From the NCBI GenBank assembly GCA_910587725.1, contig CAJUNG010000044.1:1-13907 (forward strand): 13,907 bases of DNA, given 5' to 3'. Below, one piece after another: positions 1 through 6,202 of the stretch. The notes beneath the pieces were generated by a model. That model was not told the origin of the DNA, ran no database searches, and was given only the letters and a program-made list of their open reading frames with translations. The position numbers were made by a program, and so were the translations under genes. This DNA comes from an uncultured Bacilli bacterium. Lineage in GTDB: Bacteria; Bacillota_I; Bacilli_A; RF39; UBA660. How positions within the stretch are numbered: the first letter of the stretch is position 1; each line of letters begins with the position of its first letter.

Positions 1-11
1 TCACTTTCCAT
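1..11 (-). CDS. Possible start of the next gene, cut by the window edge
   Basis: On the minus strand an ATG at 9-11 is preceded by a GAGG ribosome-binding-like sequence with about 8 nt of spacing. It would begin a protein Met-Glu-Ser and continues off the window. It lies about 50 bp downstream of the smpB stop on the same strand, so it could be the next operon gene. Three codons say nothing about function. In many Bacillota the tmRNA gene ssrA follows smpB, but nothing in these 60 bases identifies it. Confidence 0.25.
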
Positions 12-60
12 AGAATTTACCTCTTCAAAGTGGATTTTACTTTTGCAACTGACCTCTTAC

Positions 61-501
61 TTAATATCTTACTTTCATTTCTTTTTCAATATTCCTTTTT
101 ATATCTCTTTCCTTAATACTTTCTCTCTTATCAAAATTCTTTTTCCCTTTACATAATCCTAACAAAACTTTGGCATGATTCTTTTTAAAATAAATTTTTA
201 AAGGAATTAGTGTACACCCCTCTTGATTAAGCTTATCATTTAACTTTAAAATCTCTCTTTTATGAAGAAGTAGTTTTCTTGTTCTCGTTTCATTATGATT
301 AAAAATATTTCCTTCTTCATAGTGTTTGATAAACATATTTAATAAGAAAACTTCTCTTCCTCGAATATGAGCATAGCTATCTTTTATATTTGCTTCCCCT
401 TTTCTAATTGATTTAATTTCTGTTCCCGTTAAGACAATTCCTGCTTCTATCTCTTCTAAAATAAAATAATCATGTCTTGCTTGACGATTGATAATTTCCA
501 T
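61..501 (-). CDS. smpB: SsrA-binding protein SmpB
   Basis: SmpB binds tmRNA (SsrA) and carries it into the A site of stalled ribosomes for trans-translation, tagging the unfinished peptide for degradation. The 146-residue protein fits the family, slightly on the short side. Visible signatures are the N-terminal NRQARHDYFI segment, the GTEIKSIRKG motif (residues 26-35), DSYAHI (41-46), and the basic C-terminal tail beginning GKKNFDKRESIKERD (about 119-133), which in the family enters the mRNA channel. The ATG at 499-501 has a GGTGAG ribosome binding site. The TGA stop of the CapA-like gene (506-508) lies inside that site and the gap is only 4 bp, so translational coupling is likely. It is the last complete gene of the rnr / CapA-like / smpB unit. 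RNase R, encoded upstream, degrades non-stop mRNA in the same pathway. Confidence 0.97.
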   Translation of the reverse strand: MEIINRQARHDYFILEEIEAGIVLTGTEIKSIRKGEANIKDSYAHIRGREVFLLNMFIKHYEEGNIFNHNETRTRKLLLHKREILKLNDKLNQEGCTLIPLKIYFKKNHAKVLLGLCKGKKNFDKRESIKERDIKRNIEKEMKVRY

Positions 502-505
502 AATC

Positions 506-1696
506 TCACCTCGTTTCTATTTTTGGATTTTCTCCAGTTACAATATGTAAAAACTTTTTTTGATATTCCTGATAATTAGGTAATATTTCTTCTGTTAAAT
601 CTTGATATCGGTAGAGACGAAAATCGAATCTTCCACCATTTATACTTTTACTGCTTGTATATACTAGTTCTGCGGTTATATTTTCAATCTCTATTTTAAT
701 ATCTTCCCTTTCCGTCGTCTTTTTTATGGTTAAACTAGTTACAAGTCCTGTTAATTTTTCAACTCCTCGCTGTGCAGAAATAAAATTTCCAAGAGAATAA
801 ATCACTGGAGTATCATTAATAAACTCAATTGGTTGTACAACATGAGGATGGTGACCAATGATTAAATCCACACCTAAACTTTCAAGAAATGCGGCAATTT
901 CTTTTTGTCTTCTATCCGGTGTATGGGAATATTCTGTTCCAAAATGCATAGAAACCATGAGAAAATCAACCTTATCACGAATTTTTTCAATGTCTTGTTT
1001 TACTTCTTCTTCATTGTATCGATTTACAAGATAACTTTTTCCCTTTGGCGTTGGAATTCCGTTGGTTGTATCTGTATAAGAAAGTAGTGCATAAGTAATT
1101 CCGTTTTTTTCTTCAATTTTGATTTGTTCTTTTTCTTGATAAGAACGATAAGAACCTGATGTTACTACTTCTGGAAATTGATTCCAATAGTTTTTCGAAT
1201 TGATAACTGCTTTTTCTCCTCTATCTAATGTATGGTTATTCGCAAGAGATACTAAATTAAATCCCATCATTCGAAAGGCATCACCTACCTGATATGGGGA
1301 ATTAAAACAAGGATAACTAGAAAGACCTAGTTCTTCTCCGCCTAGAATAGACTCTTGATTGTAAAACAATAAATCATACCCTACAAACATTTCCTTCACA
1401 TTCTCAAACATCGGAGTAAAGTCATAACCACTTTTTGTTTTTGCATCTTGATAAACAGCTCCATGAATTAATGCGTCTCCTACCATAAGCAAAGTTAACT
1501 TCTCTTCTTTTTTAAAGTCTTCTTCATTTTCACTCGCTTCCATAAAGAGTTGCTTTTCTATTCCTGGGATATGAAGAAAGGTCTTTTTTTCAAAGAAAGC
1601 ATAATCTATCGCCGAAAGCAAAAGAAGAAAGCATCCAATCAAAAGAAATGGTGCAATTCTATTTTTCCAATTCGTCTTTCTCCTCTTCCTTATCAT
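506..1696 (-). CDS. CapA-family (PGA_cap) membrane-anchored metallophosphatase-like protein
   Basis: This protein belongs to the CapA/PgsA family, named for poly-gamma-glutamate capsule synthesis; many members have no proven substrate. Residues 1-15 are strongly basic and about 16-35 form one hydrophobic membrane segment, so the bulk should lie outside the cell (type II topology). Metallophosphatase-like motifs follow in the usual order: MVGDALIHG (71-79), YNQES (112-116), LANNHTLDRG (151-160), SMHFGTEY (249-256) and GHHPHVVQP (281-289), with SLGNFI (301-306). The length of 396 aa is normal. The ATG at 1694-1696 has a GGAG site about 7 nt upstream, inside the rnr coding sequence, and the gene overlaps rnr by 38 bp in another frame. 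No pgsB or pgsC partner is visible, so capsule synthesis cannot be inferred; an envelope role is the cautious reading. The stop is TGA. Confidence 0.9.
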   Translation of the reverse strand: MIRKRRKTNWKNRIAPFLLIGCFLLLLSAIDYAFFEKKTFLHIPGIEKQLFMEASENEEDFKKEEKLTLLMVGDALIHGAVYQDAKTKSGYDFTPMFENVKEMFVGYDLLFYNQESILGGEELGLSSYPCFNSPYQVGDAFRMMGFNLVSLANNHTLDRGEKAVINSKNYWNQFPEVVTSGSYRSYQEKEQIKIEEKNGITYALLSYTDTTNGIPTPKGKSYLVNRYNEEEVKQDIEKIRDKVDFLMVSMHFGTEYSHTPDRRQKEIAAFLESLGVDLIIGHHPHVVQPIEFINDTPVIYSLGNFISAQRGVEKLTGLVTSLTIKKTTEREDIKIEIENITAELVYTSSKSINGGRFDFRLYRYQDLTEEILPNYQEYQKKFLHIVTGENPKIETR

Positions 1697-3812
1697 CTTC
1701 TACTCCTTCTTCTACTTTTTTGATTAGCTTAAAGTCAACCGTTCTATCTTCTTTATTTGCGCCTATTACTCTTACCACAACGTTATCTCCAATTCGATAT
1801 TTCTTTCGACTTCTTTCTCCAACTGCTGTATATGTCTTTTCATCTACATGATAAAAGTCATCCATATCTTGAAAGCGAACTAAACCTTCTACTAAGTTTT
1901 CTAATTCTACAAACATTCCAAAATTAGTAACACTAGTAATCATTCCTTCATAAATTTCTCCGATGTGGTCTTCCATGTACTCTGCCATTTTCATATCATC
2001 GACATCTCGTTCACATTCAATTGATGCTCTTTCTCTCGCGGAAGAATTTTCTGCAATCATAGGAAGTCTTTCTTGAAAATGTTTGATTGTTTCAATACTT
2101 AAATCATGGTCAAAAAGATAAGTTCTAAGTAGGCGGTGTACTGTTGTATCTGGATATCTTCTAATTGGCGAAGTAAAATGGGTATAACAAGTGCTCGCTA
2201 GTCCATAATGTCCTATATTTTCTGAACTATATACTGCCTTTTTCATATTGCGTAGTAATAAACTTGATAGAATTTTATACTCTTTTTTATCTTTTAGGAA
2301 GTCGAGAAGCTTTTGTACAGTTTTTGGTCTTACATCTTTCATATTTCCTGTATACGTATACCCAAGACTTGCGATGAAACTTAAATATTCTTTCATTTTT
2401 TCTTCTTCAGGGACATCATGGATACGGTAGATAAAAGGAAGTTCCATGTAAAAAATATGACGAGCAACGCATTCATTTGCAGCAATCATAAAATCTTCAA
2501 TTAGATTTTCTCCAATACCACGTTCTCTTTTGGTTATCTCAATTGGATGACACTGTTCATCGACAATGATTTTTGCTTCATCGACATCAAAATCAATATA
2601 TCCACGCCCGTTTTTTTCTTTTCTTAAAATATTGGCTAACTCTGCCATCATTTTTAGCGATTCTACATAGGGTTCATACCCAGATGGTATAATATCATTT
2701 TCTAAAACACTATTGACTTTTTTATAAGTCATTTGAATTCTTGACTTGATTACGCTTGGAAAAATTTCGTAATCTACTGTCTTTCCACTTTTATCTATCT
2801 CCATTATACAAGATATGGCAAGTCGTTCCACTTCTGGATTTAAAGAACAAATTCCATTGGATAGTTGATGCGGAATCATCGGAATAACCCTATCTACTAA
2901 ATATACACTCGTCCCTCTATCTTGAGCGTTAATGTCGAGTGCACTTCCTTCTTTGACATAGTAACTAACATCCGCAATGTGAACTCCTAGACGATAATTC
3001 CCATTTTTTAATTTTTCAATGGAAATTGCATCATCAATATCTTTGGTATCATCTCCATCTATTGTAAAAATCATTTCTTTGGTTAAATCTCGTCTTCCTA
3101 TCTTTTCTTCCGGTTTAACTTCTGTTGGAATATCTTTTAATTCTTCTTCGACTTCTTCTGGGAAGGTGTCATTGATATTATGGCTATAAATAATTGATAA
3201 TATATCTACTCCTGGGTCATTTTTATGTCCTAATATTTTCACAACTTGTCCACTATAACGATTGTTTCCTATTTTAGATATTAGTTCTACTAAAACTTTA
3301 TGGCCATCTACTGCACCAAGACTTCTTTCTTGTTTGATTTCTACCGTCAAATGAATCTTTTTGTTATCACTTTCTACGTAGCCTTTCCCTTTTTTAAAGT
3401 AAATTTCTCCAACGATGGTTTCTAAATTTCGTTTAGTGACTTTCATGACTCTTCCTTCATATCTTTTTTCAAAGCGGTCATAGAGGACTTCTACTAAAAC
3501 TTCATCTCCATGCAAAGCCCCATTCATATTTCTTTCACTGATATATAAATCTTCTTCTTGCGCTACCATTTTGACAAAACCAAATCCATTTTTATTTACG
3601 GTTAAAACACCTTTACGATAGGAACTATCTTCCATTAACATATAGCGGTCTTTATTGGTATGATAAAGAATTCCTTCTTCTTCTAAGCATTTCACTTCTT
3701 CTTGTAAACTTTGATACTCTTCTACTGTTTTTAGCCCTAATAATGTATCTAGTTCAATCAAAGAATACGCCTTTTTTTCTTTTTTTAATAAACGAATTAT
3801 TTTTTCTCTCAT
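1659..3812 (-). CDS. rnr: Ribonuclease R (3'-5' exoribonuclease, RNB family)
   Basis: RNase R degrades structured RNA from the 3' end and, with tmRNA-SmpB, removes non-stop mRNA. From the chosen start the protein has 717 residues, somewhat shorter than the Bacillus enzyme. The order is an N-terminal helical/winged-helix-like part (1-60), cold-shock-type OB segments (about 66-230), the RNB catalytic domain with TIDGDDTKDIDDA (about 250-262; acidic Mg-binding residues), HFTSPIRRYPDT in its C-terminal part, an S1 domain beginning GEIYEGMITSVTNFGMFVE, and a short acidic Lys/Glu tail. I chose the ATG at 3810-3812 because a GGAG site lies 8 nt upstream and a TATAAT promoter just beyond. A longer in-frame start at 3911 would run through that promoter and the secG terminator. 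The tail overlaps the CapA-like gene by 38 bp. The stop is TAG. Confidence 0.97.
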   Translation of the reverse strand: MREKIIRLLKKEKKAYSLIELDTLLGLKTVEEYQSLQEEVKCLEEEGILYHTNKDRYMLMEDSSYRKGVLTVNKNGFGFVKMVAQEEDLYISERNMNGALHGDEVLVEVLYDRFEKRYEGRVMKVTKRNLETIVGEIYFKKGKGYVESDNKKIHLTVEIKQERSLGAVDGHKVLVELISKIGNNRYSGQVVKILGHKNDPGVDILSIIYSHNINDTFPEEVEEELKDIPTEVKPEEKIGRRDLTKEMIFTIDGDDTKDIDDAISIEKLKNGNYRLGVHIADVSYYVKEGSALDINAQDRGTSVYLVDRVIPMIPHQLSNGICSLNPEVERLAISCIMEIDKSGKTVDYEIFPSVIKSRIQMTYKKVNSVLENDIIPSGYEPYVESLKMMAELANILRKEKNGRGYIDFDVDEAKIIVDEQCHPIEITKRERGIGENLIEDFMIAANECVARHIFYMELPFIYRIHDVPEEEKMKEYLSFIASLGYTYTGNMKDVRPKTVQKLLDFLKDKKEYKILSSLLLRNMKKAVYSSENIGHYGLASTCYTHFTSPIRRYPDTTVHRLLRTYLFDHDLSIETIKHFQERLPMIAENSSARERASIECERDVDDMKMAEYMEDHIGEIYEGMITSVTNFGMFVELENLVEGLVRFQDMDDFYHVDEKTYTAVGERSRKKYRIGDNVVVRVIGANKEDRTVDFKLIKKVEEGVEDDKEEEKDELEK

Positions 3813-3837
3813 TTTATAGTCTCCTAACTCTATTCTT

Positions 3838-3866
3838 ATTATAGATAAAAATCCCTTAAAATACAA
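3838..3866 (-). promoter_or_regulatory. Sigma-A promoter of rnr / CapA-like / smpB
   Basis: On the minus strand a -35 TTGTAT (plus 3861-3866), a 17-bp spacer and a perfect -10 TATAAT (plus 3838-3843) precede rnr. Transcription should begin near 3831, giving a leader of about 19 nt that contains the GGAG site. This placement also rules out the longer rnr start. Confidence 0.7.
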
Positions 3867-3867
3867 C

Positions 3868-3897
3868 GAAAAAGAGCAAATATTGCTATCTGCTCTT
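3868..3897 (-). terminator. Terminator downstream of secG
   Basis: A 7-bp stem (3872-3878 with 3891-3897, 12-nt loop) on the minus strand is followed by five T residues, 18 bp after the secG stop. It is short, so read-through into rnr is possible. The rnr promoter begins immediately downstream. Confidence 0.55.
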
Positions 3898-3915
3898 GTG
3901 TTTTCCGTCAAAATT

Positions 3916-4131
3916 TTACAGAAATTCCATAATTAAACTTACTACAAAGAAAATCATTCCTAAAACGAAAGTCAATCTACTGATAAAAAGCTCAGAACCT
4001 CTTTCTTTTCTTTGACTAAACAAATTACTGTTTCCCCCAGATAAGATTTGTGCTCCACTTTCTGCTTTATTGCTTTGTAGTAATACAATAATGATTAATA
4101 ATACAGATACAATAATTAAAAATATTTGCAT
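3916..4131 (-). CDS. secG: Protein translocase subunit SecG
   Basis: SecG is the small accessory subunit of the SecYEG translocon in the cytoplasmic membrane and assists SecA-driven export. The 71-residue protein shows the standard two-helix layout: a hydrophobic segment at about 2-18, then LLQSNKAESGAQ and a Gly/Ser-rich loop LSGGNSNLF (about 30-38), a basic stretch QRKERG, and a second hydrophobic segment at about 53-71. Length and loop motif are typical. The ATG at 4129-4131 follows a strong GGGAGGT site. It has its own promoter and terminator. The order secG then rnr then smpB is a recurring Bacillota arrangement and supports the call. Confidence 0.95.
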   Translation of the reverse strand: MQIFLIIVSVLLIIIVLLQSNKAESGAQILSGGNSNLFSQRKERGSELFISRLTFVLGMIFFVVSLIMEFL

Positions 4132-4161
4132 AATGGACCTCCCATCAATTCACTATCTAGT

Positions 4162-4190
4162 ATATTAGCATAAAACTATTGTAAATTCAA
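4162..4190 (-). promoter_or_regulatory. Promoter of secG
   Basis: On the minus strand a -35 TTGAAT (plus 4185-4190), a 17-bp spacer ending in TGC (extended -10), and a -10-like TAATAT (plus 4162-4167) lie about 30 bp upstream of the secG start. The -10 matches consensus at 4 of 6 positions, so the TG extension matters. Confidence 0.5.
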
Positions 4191-4229
4191 GTTTTTTTGG
4201 TTAACTTTATCAATTCGCTTATTTTCTAT

Positions 4230-4258
4230 GCAATGGTTTGTCCGTTGCTTTCTGTTTT
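4230..4258 (+). terminator. Isolated terminator-like hairpin
   Basis: A 7-bp stem with one G-U pair (GCAATGG at 4230-4236, CCGTTGC at 4242-4248, 5-nt loop) is followed by a T-rich stretch. It reads as a terminator on the plus strand only, because the minus strand would have a C-A mismatch. No plus-strand gene lies upstream of it, so its role is unclear; it may insulate the promoter that follows. Confidence 0.3.
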
Positions 4259-4295
4259 GGAGGATTTGTTCTTTCTGCTAGACTTTATGTATAGC

Positions 4296-4324
4296 TTTAC
4301 AAATCTTGCAAGTGGTGATATAAT
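4296..4324 (+). promoter_or_regulatory. Strong sigma-A promoter of the 4351-4965 gene
   Basis: A -35 TTTACA (4296-4301), a 17-bp spacer ending in the extended TGA, and a perfect TATAAT (4319-4324) are present. The predicted transcript starts near 4331, leaving about 20 nt of leader with a G-rich ribosome binding site at 4337-4343. Confidence 0.8.
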
Positions 4325-4350
4325 TAACGCCAGAAAAGGGGGGAATAGCT

Positions 4351-4965
4351 ATGGATTCTATCGGTGAAAAGGTTAAAATTGCTGCTCAACGAGGAGATAT
4401 TTGTCCTTATCCAGAAGAACTTTTAGAAAAATTAAGCCATTATACCTTTTCTGGAATTCTCTTATCTGTTCTTTTAAGTTCTACTTATTTGACCAACGGA
4501 TGGTGTCATCATTATGCATTTCTACTAACTAGAGGGATGGAACATTTTCAAATTATTCGAGGACACTTAGATGATATTGAAGATGAGGAGTTTTTAAACC
4601 ATAGTTGGGTACAATTAGATAATAATACTGTCTATGATACAACTGATGGATTTTGTTATTTGAATGGGGCTTATCAAGAAATCTATCAGCCAATTCCTAT
4701 CGAAATTTATGATGAAAAAAATTATTCTTCTTTTCCATTATACTGCAATTTGGAAAGTCAGTTAGACCAATATGTTGAGCCGATTTTAGTAGAAACTTTT
4801 TTACAAGCTGTCGAATCTATAGAGAAAGAAAAACCTTCTATAAATTCTCCAATAGTTCTTGCAGAAATTCAAATATTTCGCATGAAATCTGCTCTTTCTC
4901 CAGAAAATCTTATCGTTTGCCAAAAAGAAGTGGAACGAATGAAAAGAAAGATTCTTCAAAATTAA
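4351..4965 (+). CDS. Uncharacterised protein with a transglutaminase-like Cys-His-Asp arrangement
   Basis: I do not recognise this 204-residue protein. It has no signal peptide or clear membrane segment, so it is probably cytoplasmic. The core contains NGWCHHYAFLL (49-59), FQIIRGHLDD (66-75), NHSWVQLDN (83-91) and VYDTTDGF (94-101). C52, H84 and D96 have the order and context seen in transglutaminase/papain-like proteins: a small residue before Cys, an Ala-rich helix after it, His-x-Trp-Val, then an Asp before Thr. That suggests a cysteine enzyme or an inactive relative; substrate and reaction cannot be inferred. The C-terminal half (about 135-204) is charged and probably helical. The ATG at 4351 has an unusually G-rich site (GGGGGG) and a strong promoter, so the gene looks well expressed. 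It stands alone, divergent from secG and convergent with eno (10-bp gap), breaking an otherwise minus-strand eno/secG/rnr block. Confidence 0.85.
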   Translation: MDSIGEKVKIAAQRGDICPYPEELLEKLSHYTFSGILLSVLLSSTYLTNGWCHHYAFLLTRGMEHFQIIRGHLDDIEDEEFLNHSWVQLDNNTVYDTTDGFCYLNGAYQEIYQPIPIEIYDEKNYSSFPLYCNLESQLDQYVEPILVETFLQAVESIEKEKPSINSPIVLAEIQIFRMKSALSPENLIVCQKEVERMKRKILQN

Positions 4966-4995
4966 AAGAGGAAAACTATTTTCCAAGTTCCTCTT
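4957..4995 (-). terminator. Inverted repeat at the convergent eno end, probable terminator
   Basis: An 8-bp inverted repeat (4966-4973 with 4988-4995) spans the eno stop codon. On the minus strand it is followed by a T-rich run, so it probably terminates the murD-eno transcript. A competing inner hairpin (GGAAAA 4970-4975 with TTTTCC 4979-4984) can form instead. On the plus strand no T-run follows, so termination of the convergent gene here is less certain. Confidence 0.45.
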
Positions 4996-6202
4996 CGATT
5001 CTCATTAATTGATTATATTTACAAATTCGGTCGGTTCTAGACATAGAGCCGGTTTTTATTTGTCCTAAATCTAGTCCTACGGCTAAATCTGCAATTGTCG
5101 TATCTTCAGTCTCTCCACTTCGATGAGAAATTACCGTTTTATATCCATGTTTTCTAGCTAATTCAATCGCCTCTATTGTTTCGGTTATCGTTCCAATCTG
5201 GTTGACTTTCAGTAAAATCGCATTTCCCGCCTGTTTTTCAATTCCCATTTGTAAACAATCTTTATTGGTTACGAATAAATCATCTCCAACCAATTGGACT
5301 TTATCTCCTAGTCTTTTCGTAATTAAGCTAAATCCTTCCCAATCATTTTCATCAACTGGGTCTTCTATAGAAATAATTGGATATTTCTCTATTAATTGCT
5401 CATAAAAATGGATTAACTCTTCAGTAGTTAGACTTTTCCCTTCTCCTGCAAGTACATATTTACCATTTTCATAAAACTCACTAGCAGCAACATCAATTGC
5501 AAGGCATACATCTTTTCCTGGAATATATCCTGCTTTTTCTATCGCTTCCATAATTAGTTCAAATCCTTCTTGATTTGAATCTAAATCTGGGGCAAATCCT
5601 CCCTCATCTCCTACACCAGTAGATAAATTTCTCTCATTTAATACTTTTTTTAATGCATGAAAGACTTCAGAACCAACTCTTACTCTTTCTCTCATTGTAT
5701 CTCTTTGTGGAATAATCATAAATTCTTGAAAGTCTAAGCGATTATCCGCATGTGCTCCTCCATTTAAAATATTCATCATAGCAACAGGAAGTGTTTTTCC
5801 CTTTCCAATATATTGATATAGAGGGATTTTCTTTTGATTTGCACTTGCTTTCATTGCTGCCATTGAAATTCCAAGAATGGCATTTGCTCCAAATTTTGAT
5901 TTCGTTTTGGTTCCATCTAAAGCAATCATTTGATTATCTAATTCTTTTTGATTTTCTGCATCCATTCCAATTATCGCATCTCTTAATGGTCCATTGACAT
6001 TTGCTACTGCTTTTTGAACTCCTTTTCCGTGAAATCTTTCATCATTATCGCGAAGTTCTAAGGCTTCTCTTTCTCCAGTTGATGCTCCACTTGGTACAAT
6101 TGCACGTCCTAGTGTTCCATCTTCTAAAATCACATCTACTTCTACTGTTGGGTTTCCACGAGAATCTAATACTTCTCGCCCAATCACGTTTTTAATCTTC
6201 AT
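4976..6202 (-). CDS. eno: Enolase (phosphopyruvate hydratase)
   Basis: Enolase converts 2-phosphoglycerate to phosphoenolpyruvate in glycolysis, in the cytoplasm. Hallmarks are VLDSRGNPTVEVD (11-23), PSGASTGEREA (37-47), NGGAHADN (147-154), QEFM with its Glu (159-162), VGDEGGFAPD (197-206), Mg ligands near D237, E280 (ISIEDP) and D307 (VGDDLF), catalytic K332 (LLKVNQIG), ISHRSGETEDT (358-368) and K383 (QIKTGS). The protein has 408 residues, shorter than the usual 425-435. The missing part is mainly the C-terminal tail after RIEEELGK; all catalytic residues are present. The ATG at 6200-6202 has a GGAG site inside murD, and the gene overlaps murD by 11 bp, so it is probably co-transcribed and coupled. 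The stop is TAG. Confidence 0.98.
   Translation of the reverse strand: MKIKNVIGREVLDSRGNPTVEVDVILEDGTLGRAIVPSGASTGEREALELRDNDERFHGKGVQKAVANVNGPLRDAIIGMDAENQKELDNQMIALDGTKTKSKFGANAILGISMAAMKASANQKKIPLYQYIGKGKTLPVAMMNILNGGAHADNRLDFQEFMIIPQRDTMRERVRVGSEVFHALKKVLNERNLSTGVGDEGGFAPDLDSNQEGFELIMEAIEKAGYIPGKDVCLAIDVAASEFYENGKYVLAGEGKSLTTEELIHFYEQLIEKYPIISIEDPVDENDWEGFSLITKRLGDKVQLVGDDLFVTNKDCLQMGIEKQAGNAILLKVNQIGTITETIEAIELARKHGYKTVISHRSGETEDTTIADLAVGLDLGQIKTGSMSRTDRICKYNQLMRIEEELGK

Noticed and set aside
506..508. TGA as a tryptophan codon (Mycoplasma/Spiroplasma code)
   Set aside because: TGG encodes Trp throughout and the CapA-like frame ends sensibly at this TGA directly before smpB, so the standard bacterial code applies.
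3813..3911. Longer in-frame start for rnr (33 extra residues)
   Set aside because: It would translate through the predicted rnr promoter and the secG terminator and has no good ribosome binding site; the ATG at 3810-3812 has GGAG and matches the family N-terminus.
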